Part shown: positions 39,660 to 51,419 of the stretch, one piece after another
Layout: each line of letters begins with the position of its first letter
Position numbering within the stretch: position 1 is the stretch's first letter
Assembly (NCBI RefSeq): GCF_905171765.1
Contig: NC_053389.1
Coordinates: forward strand, 400,692,645-400,756,644
Direction of reading: 5' to 3'
Length of the DNA: 64,000 nucleotides
From: Bufo bufo
Taxonomy: Eukaryota > Chordata > Amphibia > Anura > Bufonidae
The notes under the pieces: model-generated
What the model was told of the DNA's origin: nothing
The model's input: the letters and a program-made list of their open reading frames with translations, nothing else
Database searches by the model: none
Made by a program: the position numbers and the translations under genes

Positions 39660-40571
39660 CTTCACACTATCTGGTAGACTGGTTCAGCAAAGAATAGCCT
39701 GCTAGTGTTCTCTGCAACCGGCATAGCTAGATAGTGCTGCATGCCCACTAGATCCCATTGACTACAATGGGATCTGGCCGGACAAAACCTGTTGTGTGCG
39801 GCAATTTTAGTTCAGCTGATTCCCAGATTTTATGCCTGGAAGAAAAAATACCATACGTAGTGTTTTATTATAGACTGTTCATTTATAGCTGGACAGTGAG
39901 ACTCGTCTATCAGTGACTATTTCCATGGACACCCCAGCAATCCTCAAAACAGAGGGTCTCCAAGTCCCTTCTCTAAATTTCGTAGTCCATAGGTCATTTA
40001 ATTTCTGTTCATGTGCACTACCTCTCAATTCAGAGAGGGTACCCTCAATTCTTTGGATTGCTGGGGGTCCCAGCAATTCAACATTTATCACCTATCACCT
40101 GTCAGCCCCTTCTATACTCTAGCTACTACACTACACTTCTATACTCTATACAAAGCTTTCTAGGGGCTCATGTAAGCAGCACATCAAGTAGGAAAGGCAC
40201 AAGTAGGAATGTGAGGGCTACCTATGTATGTTATAAGCAGTGGTATAAAATGTCTGTCTAACTTACAAAGAAATGCGCTATTGGTAACCACAGGTACGTG
40301 CAAAAAACAAACAAACAATTGCATGTTTAAAAAACATACGTACTAGAAACTGTGAAACTCGTGCCACATTAGAATTGGGAGGGAGAATTGGGGATTTGGT
40401 TGAAGCTGCCCTGTGCTTCTCAAGCCTAGAATAGTGGACCTACAATGACTATGTTACCCAGGAGGAAAAAGACTCAGTCCTGACTGTACCTGACATATTG
40501 AACCATTAATTTGAACATGGGCTAAGCAGTTCATGACAGCAGTGTGTATAAAGGAGGTTAGCTGTTATTAG
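39660..40571. other. no gene seen
   Basis: CTTCACACTATCTGG at 39660 may begin another, unmatched element. Short open frames here have no family features. Confidence 0.35.
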
Positions 40572-41372
40572 TAGAGATGAGTGAATTTTTAAAAAATTCG
40601 ATTTGCCGGTTCGCCAATTTTTGGGGAAAATTTGATTCGATTTGAATATATTCGTGGCAAATTATGTTAAAAACTGCTATTTCCTGGCTGCAGAGAGCCT
40701 TTATAGTGGTGTAGAACACTGTGCCTTGCAGTAACACGCATAGGGAGTCTGCTTTCGTAGTGAAATAATACTGTGAGTCCGTATGACATGCAGATGACGG
40801 GCGTCGCTCTTAGAATCAATGCACACTTCACTTATTAGGGCAGTCACGGGGCCAAAACTGAGCAAATATCTCAAGTATGAACTCAGCCTTACAGGTCGAT
40901 GTTAGCGCCAAGAAGAAGCGCACTCCTTTTACACCGTCGCAAGCTGATTCCACATAGATATCAACAGAACCTGTTCTATTAAACACGTAAACAAGTAGAC
41001 ATGTCTCCCCTGACATAGTGGAGACGGTGTCAGCAGTAAGTTTGTGTTGACGTCACTGATTAATTTGCCCTTCCTCTGATCCATCAGAACATTAACCCAC
41101 AAAAAAACGATCCTGTCTGTGGAGCATCTGCCTTCACTCTGTCAGCATTTGCTCAATAATCCATCAGTATTACTAATGCCCCAAAAAAAAGGAGTGGATT
41201 TAAAACAGAGATGACACGTGAATGGAATATTTGCATGTCTTCTGTGTTTTGTACCAACTCCTGCTTTTGGCTACCAAATCATTTTTCCTTCCTTCTGACA
41301 GATCAGAAGAAGTGTCAAATAAATGATGATGTCAGCCAAGCCATAAGCCAAAATAGTGGACCAGTCATGAAG
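40572..41372 (-). mobile_element. hAT element 3' terminal region
   Basis: GTAGAGATGAGTGAATTT and TTCGTGGCAAATT (40572-40675) resemble, inverted, the other hAT end at 2865-2945 (CACGAAG...GATTCACTTAAC). It lies downstream (minus sense) of the hAT transposase pseudogene and its tandem array. The 8-bp target duplication was not identified. Confidence 0.5.
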
Positions 41373-41400
41373 TACGGAGGGTGGGAACAGCATGAGAAGT

Positions 41401-41690
41401 CCACAGAGTGAACCTATGACATAGTGGTGAGGTGGAAGCAGCATGAGGAGACCACAGAGTGGCAAGGTGACATAGTGTGGAGATGGCAGCATCATGAGGA
41501 CACCACAGAGTGGCAAGGTGACATAGTGTGGATATGGAAGCAGCATGAGGAGACCACAGAGTGGCAAGGTGACATTAATGTGGAGATGGCAGTAGCAGCA
41601 GCATCAGGAGGATTCCACAGAGTGGCAAGGTGACATAGTCTGGAGATGGCAGCAGCAGTAGCTGCATCAGAAGACAACAAAGTGACCCGG
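41401..41690. repeat. minisatellite, 51-61 bp units
   Basis: Units start at CCACAGAGTG: 41401, 41452, 41503, 41554, 41615 and a diverged one near 41675. Spacing is 51, 51, 51, 61, 60. Each holds GACATAGTG...GGAGATGG and CAGCATGAGGAG. It sits between the hAT transposase 3' end and the element tip. Confidence 0.9.
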
Positions 41691-41872
41691 TAACAGAGTG
41701 GGGCGGTGGGTGGCAATACCATTACCCGCTGATGAAGGTGGGTGAAATAAGGAGCACTTGGCATCAGATGTGTGGCATCAGGCGGGTTGCAGCATCAAAG
41801 TAGTAGCTGAGGCAGGTAATAATAAGAAATCGGTCTCTTGTATCAAAGTGTTGGTGTGGCACTATGGATGAT

Positions 41873-44650
41873 CTAGTCTGATGCATCAGGAATTGGTGGT
41901 TGGAAATCAAGGCTGATCCACACCTGATTCATCTTGACAAAGGTCAGTCTCTCCACGTTTTGGGTAGACAGGCTAGTTCTCCTTGGGGTAACTATGGCCT
42001 CTGCAGCACTAAACACCCGCTCTGATGCCACACTACTGGCCGGGCAGGACAGCTTTTCCAGGGCAAGCTCTGCTAGTTGTGGCCACAAATCCAGTTTGGC
42101 TACCCAGTAGTCCAGCGGATCTTCAATGTGGGGTGGCAGGGTGCTTTCCAAGTATGCCACCACCTGCTGATTCAGGTCCTGCTCCAGGTCTACTTGCTGC
42201 TGGTGACTAGTTTCTTCACTATGTGTGTAAAGAAAGCTACTCATCAGTGACTGTAGACTCAGGCTGCTGCTGATGGAGCTGCTACTGCTTCTGCCACCCC
42301 ACCCCTCCCAAGCAGCCATGGCAGTGGAACGTGAGCGCAGAGGGCCAACCCAGTCAGACCTGCAAGAGGATGGACGATGGCACAGATAGGCAGTTGCCTA
42401 CTGACTACATAGGATGTCTCTGTACTTCAGTTAGTACTCCCTCTCGGTGGGTGTAAAAAAGGCCCCCATTCTGTACTGGTAGTGAGGGTCCAACAAGGTG
42501 AAGAGCCAGAAGGCATCCCTCTGCCGAATGGTGACAATTCAGCTGTCCCTATGCAAGCATGGGAGCATGCATCGTGCCATTTGTGCAAGTGACTCATAGG
42601 GACTCCATGCCTCCATCTCCACTGCATACTGCCACGGTGTGTCCGGGTCCTCTGTCTCGTCTTCCTCATCGCCCTGTAGCTCCTCTGGCTGCTCCTGCTC
42701 TTCCTGTCCTGTCAGCTGAGTAGAAAAAACACCCATTTGGCTACACATTGCCTGTGCTCCAATATACCCCCCCCCCCCTTCCCCTCCTCTTCCAGTTCAG
42801 CTCCCACAGGGCTCATGTGGCCGTGAGATCGAGGCACCACGTCTTCTGTCTCCTGACCATCCATTGTTACCAGCATCTGTTCCAGGACATGAAGCAATGG
42901 AATGACGTCGTTCATCCCGTAGTCCTGGCCACTGACAAATAACGTGGCATCCTCAAAGGGCCTGAGCAAACGGCAGGTGTCACGCATGAGCTGCCACTGG
43001 CTGACATCAAAGTTACACAGTGGAGTACTCCTATCCGCTTGCATCATCAAGAAATCGTTAATGGCCTTTCTCTGTTCATATAGTCGGTCCAGCATATAAA
43101 GGGGGGAATTCCAACAGGTGGAAACGTCGCATATCAGCCTATGTTGGGGATGCCGTTCTGCCGCTGCAGCTCATGGAGGGTGTGCTTTGCGGTATACGAG
43201 TGGCTGAAGTGCATGCAAAGTTTCCTGCCCATTTTTAGGATGTCTTGCAGATGGGTGGAAGACTTCAGGAACCACTTGACAACCAGATTGAACACATGTG
43301 CCATGCAGGGCGCATGGCTCAGCCTTCCTTGTAGCAGCGCCGACACCATGTTCTTCCCGTTGTCAGTCAGCCAAGATTCGATTTCTTGATGCATCACACA
43401 GAAAAGTTCCTCCCCTGTTTGACTCAGTTCGCCAAGTCAAACCAGGTGCAGAACAGCATGACACCGCCGAGCCCTGCACATGTGGTATGCTGGAGGGGCA
43501 CTGTGACTTGTCCTTGCAGGACTCTCCACCTCGGCTCTGCACAAGTCATCAGTTCTCTGAAAGTTGCAGAGTCCACCGCTTGGAAAGGTAGGGACTGAAG
43601 TACCAGCAACTTGGACAGGAGCACGTTCAGCTTCTGGACCGTTGGATGCATGCACGCATACTGTTGTCTTTTGGCAATCGCTTCGGTGATCGATTGCTGA
43701 CGGAATGACTGACGAGGAGTAGGAGCAGGAGTATCTGGACCAGCAGAAGACGGGATTGACAGACAGCTCCCTTCGGCTGAGGTGGTGGAGCCTTGACTGG
43801 CTGAAACTGGGTGCGTGCTATTGGATTATGTAGCGGTGGCTGTGGCAGGCTGGATCACCACATCGGAGCCACGGTTCTCTCAGGCCACTTTATGGTAATG
43901 GTGCATATGTTGACACAGGTCCATGGTGCCAACATTGGCACCCTTCCCACGCTTCACCTTCTGCCCACATATTCTTCATATGGCCATGTTGACCTCTTCT
44001 GGCGGCTTCACAAAAAACTGCCACACCACCGAGTACCCCAACAGTACTCACTGGCTGACTGCTACCGCCGCCACTTCCGTGAACCCATGCACCACTCCTT
44101 TCTGGGCAGGTAGGCTGCTGCAAAGCGGGTGGTTTACCCCGTGCCTGTTTGGCTCCCAATCTCCCACTGCTGCCCCCCTGCTGAATCCTGGCCATTCTAG
44201 CGACTTGCTGGCTAAGCCGCTGCCTGACGGGCAAGCTGCCACCCTCTTCTCCTGATGATGATGAAGCCCCTTCTTCACTCGTCTCTCAAGTTCGATCGGC
44301 TTCATCATCATCGAGTAGTGTCTGCACATAACTGATGTCCTCCTCAGCGGCCTCTGGGTCAGGAGCCTGACCACTCGCAACACAAGCTCCCATGCCATTC
44401 TCCTCATAACTACTTGCCCGCCTAGCAGATGAAGTGGCGGAAGTCTCCTCCACATCTTGGCTGGGCAGTAGTTGCTGACTGTCCTCCAGTAGCTCATCCT
44501 CGCTGAAAAGTGAAGCTGAGCCCACTGCATTTAGTACTTCTTGCGGTGATGGAACAGAAAAGGCCATAGGCAGGTTGAGGACAGGTGAGGGCACAGGGCC
44601 TGCTCCCAGGCCATGCCAACTAAGGGTTGTGTCTGACGAACCCACCAAAT
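41873..44650 (-). pseudogene. hAT transposase with BED finger, broken (copy 1)
   Basis: Pieces in order on the minus strand: an acidic N-terminal region (44648-44286; SLFSEDELLEDS); a BED-type zinc finger (about 43880-44010) where CGQKVKRGKG and LCQHMHHYHK remain but the first Cys is a TGA stop (43976-43978); RNase H-like core pieces with LTDNGKNMVSALLQG, CMAHVFNLVVK (43134-43397) and LYEQRKAINDFL (43095-42970); and the C-terminal dimerisation domain (42319-41873) with DYWVAKLDLWPQLAELALEK and PASSVASERVFSAA. Several frameshifts and stops separate the pieces. Length and order fit a full-size hAT (Ac-like) transposase gene that has decayed in place. Confidence 0.85.
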
Positions 44651-44869
44651 GTTGGTTGGGGGTGTCTGTCTGATGTCACTTGGGATGATGTGGATGGCCG
44701 AGTTAACCAATCAATACCGCAGGGTTGCTGTTCAAGACACGACCGCTAGATGACACCGGGTGCCTCTCGCTGCGACCTCTGCTTGCTCCAGAAACATTCA
44801 GGCCTCTGCCACTCCTGCTGTGCATGGCCTGTCACTTCTCTGCCTGACATACTTGTAGCTGAACTAAAC

Positions 44870-45490
44870 CAATGAAACGGAAATTAAAATATCCCTAAAA
44901 GCGACAAATATATTTTTCTTTTTGTACTGAAATAGGCCACTAAACTCACCACAATTAACTGCGGCAATGCACTGAGAATATTTTTTTCTTGTTGTACTAA
45001 AATAATACCCTATCTGCTTTGACCAGAAAAAAATTAAAGATTGAAGTGCGTATATATATTTCTTGCAGTACTTAAATACGCCACTATACGCTTTCACCAG
45101 AAATCACTGCAGCAGTGCACTAAGAATATACTGTATATTTCTTGTTGGACTGAATTAGGCCGCTATATGCTTTAACCATAAAACAATTAGTGAAATGCGT
45201 ATATATTTTTCTGGCAGTACTGAAATACGCCCCTATACACTTTCACCAGAAATCACTGCAGCAGTGCACTGAGAATATACTGTATATTTGTTGTTGGACT
45301 GAATTAGGCCGCTATATGCTTTAACCATAAAACAATTAGTAAAATGCGTATATATTTTTCTGGTAGTACTGAAATACGCCCCTATACGCTTTCACCAGAA
45401 ATAACTGTAACAGTGCAGTGCGTATATATTTTTCTTTTTTTAAGGAAATATGCCCCTATACGATTTCACCAGAAATAACTGCAGAAGTGC
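44870..45490. repeat. iterated ~100-110 bp units beside hAT copy 1
   Basis: Units carry GAATTAGGCCGCTATATGCTT or TACGCC.CTATACGCTTTCACC, AGAAATCACTGCAGCAGTGC, and a TATATTTTTCT segment. About six units; neighbouring pairs near 45120-45250 and 45240-45370 are nearly identical. Probably the 5' subterminal region of copy 1. Confidence 0.8.
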
Positions 45491-47060
45491 TAACAGACAA
45501 GACCTCGCTGTCCTCATCAGAAGGATGACTCTCAATCTCCTCTTCCTCCTCTTCTACCCATCCACACTGAACAGAAACTGAAACAGTAAAACTTCCATGG
45601 GTACTACCCTCTGTAGCGGAGCCAACCGTCTCCTGCTCCTCCTCCTCCTCATCATCCAATTTGCGCTGAGAAGACGAACTGAAGGTGGTCTGGCTATCAC
45701 CCTGTGTACTGTCTTCCCCCATTTCCACCTCTTCTACATGCAAATCGTCCGCCTTAATTGTGAGCATCAGGCGTTTGAATAGATACAGAAGTGGGATGGT
45801 TACGCTGAAAATAGCGTTATCACCGCTCACCTTCTATGTTGATTCCTCAAAGTTGCACAGAGGTCAGATATCAATGCCCACTCGTCGCTTGTGAAGAGCG
45901 GAAGCTGACTGGAAAGGCGATGACCATGTTGCAGCTGGTATTCCACTACTGCCCTCTGCTGCTCACAAAGCCTGGCCAACATTTGTAACGTGGAGTTCCA
46001 GTGCGTGCTCACGTCGCACAACAGTTGGTGAGCTGACGATTGCAAGCGCTGCTGCAGCATTGCCAGACTGGCGGAAGCTGTCGATGACTTGCGGAAATGG
46101 ACACACACGCAGCGCACCATCACCAGTAGCTTGGGGTAGGTTTTGAGAAACCGCTGAACCACTAGGTTGAACATGTAGGCTAGGCATGGTATGTGTGTGA
46201 GCTTGCCAAGCTCCAAAGCCGCCACCAGGTTACAGCCATTATCAGACACAACCATGCCTGGTTCTAGGTTGAGTGGTGAGAGCCACAGCTCAGTCTAGTC
46301 CATTATCCCCTGCCACAGCTCTGCGGTGGTGTGATATTTTTGTCACCTAAGCAGATCAGTTTAAGCACTGCCTGTTGCTGCTTCCCACTGCAGTGCTACA
46401 CTGCTTCCAGCTACTGACTGATGTCTGACTGGTGCTGCACGATGATAATTCCGAGGTGGAAGTGGAGGAGGCTGAGGAGGAGAAGGGGTGGGTTGCAGCC
46501 ACTAACGTAGGTGGTGGCGGAAACCCTGTAGGAAGTAGGGCCCACCATCCTTAGCGTCGGTAGCACCTGTGCCATCCCAGGGTACGACTCACTCCCAGCC
46601 TCAACAACGTTCACCCAGTGTGCCGTAAGGGAAATGTAGCTGTCACGGCTGTGTCATGGTCTGGTGTAGTGGACCATGACACTTTTGCCGTGCATGCTTG
46701 TTGCTGGTGGCAACATGTTGTTTTGCATGTTTTGACACTTCCCCTTTAAGTTGTGTGTCCCTTCCCATCCTGGTGTGTTCGGGGTTAAGATTTGTCTTCC
46801 TTGGTGTGGAACTGGGTGTGGTCTCTAGGCTCTATTTTTCCTTGTGTTTTGAGCCTGAGTTGGAGTTTTGTCTCCAGCCTGGTGTGTGGGAGATTGTTGA
46901 CCTGCGCCGCCCTGCAAACTGGGATATGAAGCTAGGTATAGTGGATGAGTGCGTTTCTTATGCTCTGGCAGCAGGCACAGCTTCACCGCGCCCAGGGCCA
47001 CGGCCTCTGCGTGCACCATCAGCAGAACGGCCACTTCCCCGTCCCTTACTACTCGCCTTG
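45456..47060 (-). pseudogene. second hAT transposase pseudogene (copy 2), C-terminus missing
   Basis: Minus strand. The N-terminus is near 47060 (MRKASSKGRGSGRSADG, Arg/Gly-rich). After an unrelated-looking insert (about 46640-46895) coding resumes: NVVEAGSESYPGMAQVLP (46614-46560), then the RNase H-like core VVSDNGCNLVAALELG, CLAYMFNLVVQRFL and STHWNSTLQMLARL (46255-45950), and IPLLYLF with an acidic run DDEEEEEQE (45830-45456). The dimerisation domain seen in copy 1 is absent; the array at 44870-45490 follows instead. Sequence differs enough from copy 1 to be a separate subfamily. Confidence 0.75.
46640..46895. mobile_element. insert of unknown type within hAT copy 2
   Basis: Begins with a short hairpin (GTCATGGTCTGGTGTAGTGG / ACCATGAC) and interrupts hAT coding sequence that resumes near 46900. 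LTR-like composition, but no target duplication was found. Confidence 0.3.
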
Positions 47061-47106
47061 CGCATATTGAATAGTATATATGCTTGCAAGTATGTCACAC
47101 GTACAG

Positions 47107-48654
47107 TGTAGTGTCCCACTAGGTAAAGGTGGGCACTACACAAGGGTCAATTGGGCCACGTCGTACTCCACCTCCTGCGGAACGGGGCTATTGTGTTTTA
47201 TATGCAAAATGTCACTTTATTCATGTTATTTATGTGCATTTTCCTGGTTTAAATATGTATCAGGCCTCTTAGGGAGTAATTTCTCCTCCAAGACAGTAGA
47301 GGGAGCTAGGGAACCCCTAATATAAATAGTCAGGTCCTGTTCAGGGAGCAGAGTGTAGAGTCAGAGGCCAGAAGACACTTTAGCCAGAGTGGGGCTGAGG
47401 TGCAGGCTCTGACATGCAACTAGACAGCCCAGGTTTCTAGTTGACACCAGGAGGCTAGCAAGTGTGGATCAACCTGCCTGAGGATAATGAGCCAGAGTTA
47501 GCTCAGAAGATTGTCACCAGGGGAAGAGTTGCCTCCTGAGAAACCAAGTTCCCAACCAGAGCAGAGCCAGTATTCCAGCCAGACAAGAGAGCTGAAGGGC
47601 AGAAGTATTTTACCTAAAGCGAGGATATATACCTGAGGAAGTTTTCTACCAAGGATAAAGCCAGCATTAGGGCATACGGGCCTTGGGATAAAGACAGCCA
47701 GGAGTTCTGAGGAATAGTGCACAGGATTTCTGAGGAGAAGTGCAGCCTGGTCTGTAAGTGTTTTACCCTCTGTGTATCTTGCAAGAAAATTGTGCCTGCC
47801 AGATATTTATAAAGCCTGCTTATTACTGCTGCTGTACCTGGAACTTACAAAAGACTATATAAAGTTAACAGTTTCCAGTAAAGGAAGTTTTTGTTCACCA
47901 CAACAACGTGTTCCTCACTTATTACCACTATCATCAACCGGTGTGCCACCGTTACACGCACTGGCGTCACGAACCTTAAAGGACCTTGCCCCCGGCACAT
48001 TAAATATCTGCAACATCCAGGGCACCTCACCCACCATCAGGCCTGGTCCCTATATATAGAGAGTGCCCCAGAGGACCCCTGTGCCTGCCTCTCTATCACT
48101 GCTGTACGCCTGCCCAGGGTTCTCCTACAAACTATGAGTAACCCAGAGCAACCCTCGTTTGCCTGAGTAACCGTGACCTCACATCGCAATACCCTGCAGG
48201 TCTGCGCACTGCATATTTTGGCGTCACAAACAGGATTTACGGATCATTCCTGCGCCATTGTGGAATATAAACTGTGTGCCGTTATTTGCCCATAAAGTGA
48301 TAAAGCCCTATTTGTTTATTGAAAAATTGCTGGGCCAAAGAACTGAAAAAGTGCTGTGGGAAAATTGTATTTTTATGGACTGTTTGCCCTTTTCAAAGTC
48401 ACCTCTTGCTGTCAGTGAATGGACAGCGTTTTGCTTAAAGATGGCCGCCTAAACTGACTGAAAATAATTGCTGCGCCATCTCTGCATTTTGTTGGTGGGA
48501 AAAAGTGGCCCAGGGGACCCCTGTGCCAGCCTCTCTATCACTGCTGTACGCCTGCCCAGGGTTCCCCTACAAACTGTGAGTAACCCAGAGCAACCCTCGT
48601 TTGCCTAAGTAACCGTGACCTCACATCGCAATACCCTGCAGGTCTGCGTACTGC
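47107..48654 (+). mobile_element. internally deleted LTR retroelement
   Basis: An insert in the hAT copy 2 region, flanked by ACAG (47103-47106 and 48655-48658). The 5' LTR is about 47107-48212: it begins TGTAGTG, has a TATAAATAG box at 47321-47329, and ends ..GCACTGC. A primer-site-like TGGCGTCACAAACAGG follows at about 48219. Only ~290 bp of internal sequence remain. Bases 48504-48654 repeat the last ~150 bp of the LTR, so the 3' LTR is cut at its front. No gag or pol coding survives. The 4-bp flank fits a gypsy-type integration; the class is not proven. Confidence 0.65.
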
Positions 48655-49275
48655 ACAGTAGCGCAGGTTTTGTAAGTGTATGCTCAAATAAAGTACTCAG
48701 AATGTCACAGATATTTTTAGGATGTGCACACGTTAAACAGGAGGTATAGCGCAAGTAATGTCGGTGTCACCACCGGCTAATAAAAAATTACACTGAATGA
48801 ATGTCATTGATATTTAGGATGCACACACCTTATACAGAAGGTATAGCGCAAGTGATGTCGCTGTCACCACCGCCTAATAAAAAATGACACTTAATTAATG
48901 TCACTGATATCTAGGATGGGCAAATGTTATACAGGAGGTATAGCGCAAGCAATGTCACTGTCACCACTGCCTAATAAAAAAATTACACTGAATGAATGTC
49001 ACTGATATTTCTGATGTGCTAACATTATACTGGAGATGTAGCGCAGGTAATGTCACTGCCACCAGCAGCAAAAAAATTTGACTGAATGTCACTGATATTT
49101 CGTATATGCAAACGTTATACAGGAGATGTAGCGCAGGTAATGTAACTGTCCGAAGCGGACACCGTCTATGGAAAAAGTACACTGGATGTCACAGATATTT
49201 TTAGACTGCGCACACGTTACACAAGAGATGTAGCGCAGATAATGTCGCTGTCTGCAGCGGCCAAAAATATATATT
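48655..49275. repeat. iterated ~100-115 bp units beside hAT copy 2
   Basis: About six units with GAATGTCACTGATATTT, GCAAACGTTATACAGGAG.TATAGCGCA and AATGTCACTGTCACCACCGCC. Probably the 5' subterminal region of copy 2; the LTR element split it from the transposase. Confidence 0.85.
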
Positions 49276-49489
49276 GCTGCCACACACAATAGTCCTTTAA
49301 AAGGACTTTTGTGTCTATAACATGTATAAAAACTAAAATATTGCTATTTCAATCTCTACACTATCTCTCCCTTCTGCTCTCCAGCTCTCCCTGACTAATA
49401 CTGAGCCGAACATGTGTCATCGGGTGCTATATAGCGTTCAGGCCATCCATTCACTGTAATGCTGGAGAAAATCTATAGCACACCACTTA

Positions 49490-49635
49490 TAATGATATTG
49501 AATATTGTAGTTTTATTCATTCATTTTGAACACTTTGTGTCACATTACATCCAATGTTATTTCAAGGCATAGCATGGAATTATATACAGTGGTCCCGACG
49601 TTTCGGTCAGTTATGACCTTTATCAAGGGATCTGT
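49490..49635 (-). mobile_element. probable Penelope-like element end
   Basis: The segment ends in a hammerhead-like core (49593-49630) of the kind found at Penelope-like pseudo-LTRs. No coding sequence is attached. Confidence 0.4.
49593..49630 (-). ncRNA. hammerhead ribozyme-like motif with good stems, mutated core
   Basis: Minus strand: UCCC (49627-49630) pairs with GGGA (49593-49596) as stem I; GGUC (49615-49618) pairs with GACC (49605-49608) as stem II; GAAAC (49600-49604) is followed directly by GUC (49597-49599), i.e. an almost absent stem III as in dimer-acting minimal hammerheads. The CUGAUGA box reads UUGAUAA (49620-49626), so it is probably inactive. Confidence 0.45.
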
Positions 49636-49701
49636 AATCCATGCGCCTCAGGAGAAGTAGGATGTGTGCACACATCCTACTTCTCCTGAGGCGCATGGAT
49701 T
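49636..49701. repeat. perfect 66-bp palindrome
   Basis: Arms 49636-49668 and 49669-49701 are exact inverted copies with no spacer (centre GTGTG/CACAC). It begins 6 bp beyond the hammerhead-like motif. Confidence 0.97.
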
Positions 49702-50029
49702 GAGGACGTTCTAGATGCTGCTAGAGCTGCAATTTTGGAAAATTGAAAAGCCCAGATTATTCCAGATATGTTTTCATTATGTCTTCTGCTCCTCCACTAA
49801 ACTAAACCTGAGGAGAAAACGAGTATAGGGTAGAAGGTGCAATTTTGTAGTTTTTGTCTTCAGCATTCAAAGGCCTTTCCCTACCTTTGACATCTAGTTC
49901 CAGATTACTGGCACAATCTCACCAGGACTCTCCACTCAAGCAAACCACAATAAAAATAGAGGTCACATGTTAGTGATTTCCATTATTGATTGTGAGCCAA
50001 AACCAGCAGTGGTGCCTACAAAAAAATAA
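49702..50029. other. no gene seen
   Basis: Unassigned; ends in TGTGAGCCAAAACCAGCAGTGG, a word shared with the element at 56813. Confidence 0.4.
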
Positions 50030-50399
50030 GGCCTCATTCACACGGCCGTTGTTTGGGTCCGCATCCGAGCGGCCGTTTTGGCGGCTCGGATGCGGACCCA
50101 TTCACTTTAATGGCGCCACAAAAGATGCGGACAGCACTCCGTGTGCTGTCCGCATCCGTGGCTCCGTTCCGCGGCCCCGCCCAAAAAATATAACATGTCC
50201 TATTCTTGTCCGCAAAACGGACAAGAATAGGCAGTTTTATCAATGGCCGCCCGTTCCGTTCTGCAAATTGCGGAAGGCACATTGGCGGCTTCCGTTTTTT
50301 GCGGATCCGCGGTTTGCACCTGTTTTGTGTTTTTTTATCTATCAGTGATACAAGCCACTGGCCACTCTGTGATCAAAACCTTGACATGTGAACGAGACC
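50030..50399. mobile_element. TAA-flanked MITE, 370 bp
   Basis: TAA at 50027-50029 and 50400-50402; ends GGCCTCATTCACACGGCCG and, inverted, GGTCTCGTTCACATGTC. The interior folds back at TCTTGTCCGCAAAACGGACAAGA. Confidence 0.8.
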
Positions 50400-50402
50400 T
50401 AA

Positions 50403-51416
50403 CATGCTTTTACATGGGTCTTAATGACTATCAACAATACTTGCATACATACATGTTAAATGGTGCTCACAAAGTGCCGTTGACATGTAGCAATCATTGG
50501 GAAAGTGGGGCCCAATGATAATACAATCGTTCGGCCTCACACAGTTTTCATTTTTTGGCAGCACATTCAACAGTTTAAAAGACTCCTTGGGCAAAATCTG
50601 GAGCAGACATTGCCAGTGATGATGCCTGGCATTTCTCATACAATTCCTGTAGACCAACCAAGAGGAATAGGTATGGTATCCCATGTTTTCTGAATTCATG
50701 CTTTTTTCACTGAAATTTGTGTTTTTCTACTTAACTGAATTATACAAATGAAGGAAATATCAAAGGGTCTTATCAACCATATTATAATAAATGTATAATG
50801 GAGTGAAATATATGCCCCACCCTTAACGTTCATTTTTAAGTTGACTCTAGAGATTTTCTTTCTGCAGAAAATATTCACAGAACTGAGATTCACAAATTCT
50901 AGGCAGAGCAGTAAAAAATTAATTGCCTGTATTCATGGTGAGAGGGATATAATGCAGCTTCTCAATTTAATGAGTCCCTTTGTTGTCAGCTTCATAATTC
51001 AATTACAGAATTGTAAAATCGTACTAGTAGAAATGATGCATTAAGTAACATGGCATGGCAGAGAATTTTAGGTTGGGAAAAAAATTACAATTCCATGATT
51101 GAGTTAATATACACACTATGTCATGTTTCTCAGGTTTTTTCAAAATTAAATGGTTTGTCCAGGACTAGAAAAACATGGCTGCTTTCTTCCAGAAACAGCA
51201 CCAAATCTGTGCATTGGTTGTGTCTGGTATTACTGTTCAGTTCCATTGATGTGAAGGGCTGAGCTACAATACCACACAACACCTTTGAATAAGTGTGGTG
51301 CTGTTTTTGGAAGAAAGAAGAAGAAGCCATATTCTTCTGATCCTGGACAAACTCTTTAACACAGTGCATAAAAAAAGCTTGGCCATTGCGTATTTTTATA
51401 AATTAAATATACATCT
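50403..51416. other. no gene seen
   Basis: Unassigned. A fold-back pair (about 51150-51210 against 51285-51345: TTTGTCCAGGA... and TCCTGGACAAA) marks another short palindromic repeat. Confidence 0.4.
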
Positions 51417-51419
51417 TTA

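Noticed and set aside
41271..41764. Repetitive open frames with LLMLLP or HEETTEWQG repeats
   Set aside because: Products of the 51-61 bp minisatellite read in several frames; no sign of a real gene.
45597..45894. Leu-rich plus-strand frames
   Set aside because: Opposite the acidic stretch of hAT copy 2; antisense shadows.
49986..50518. Several overlapping frames of 80-120 codons
   Set aside because: Lie in a palindromic MITE, where both strands read alike; no family features.
50505..50699. Frame resembling a small protein near 50500-50700
   Set aside because: No recognisable motif or context; occurs on both strands at similar length.
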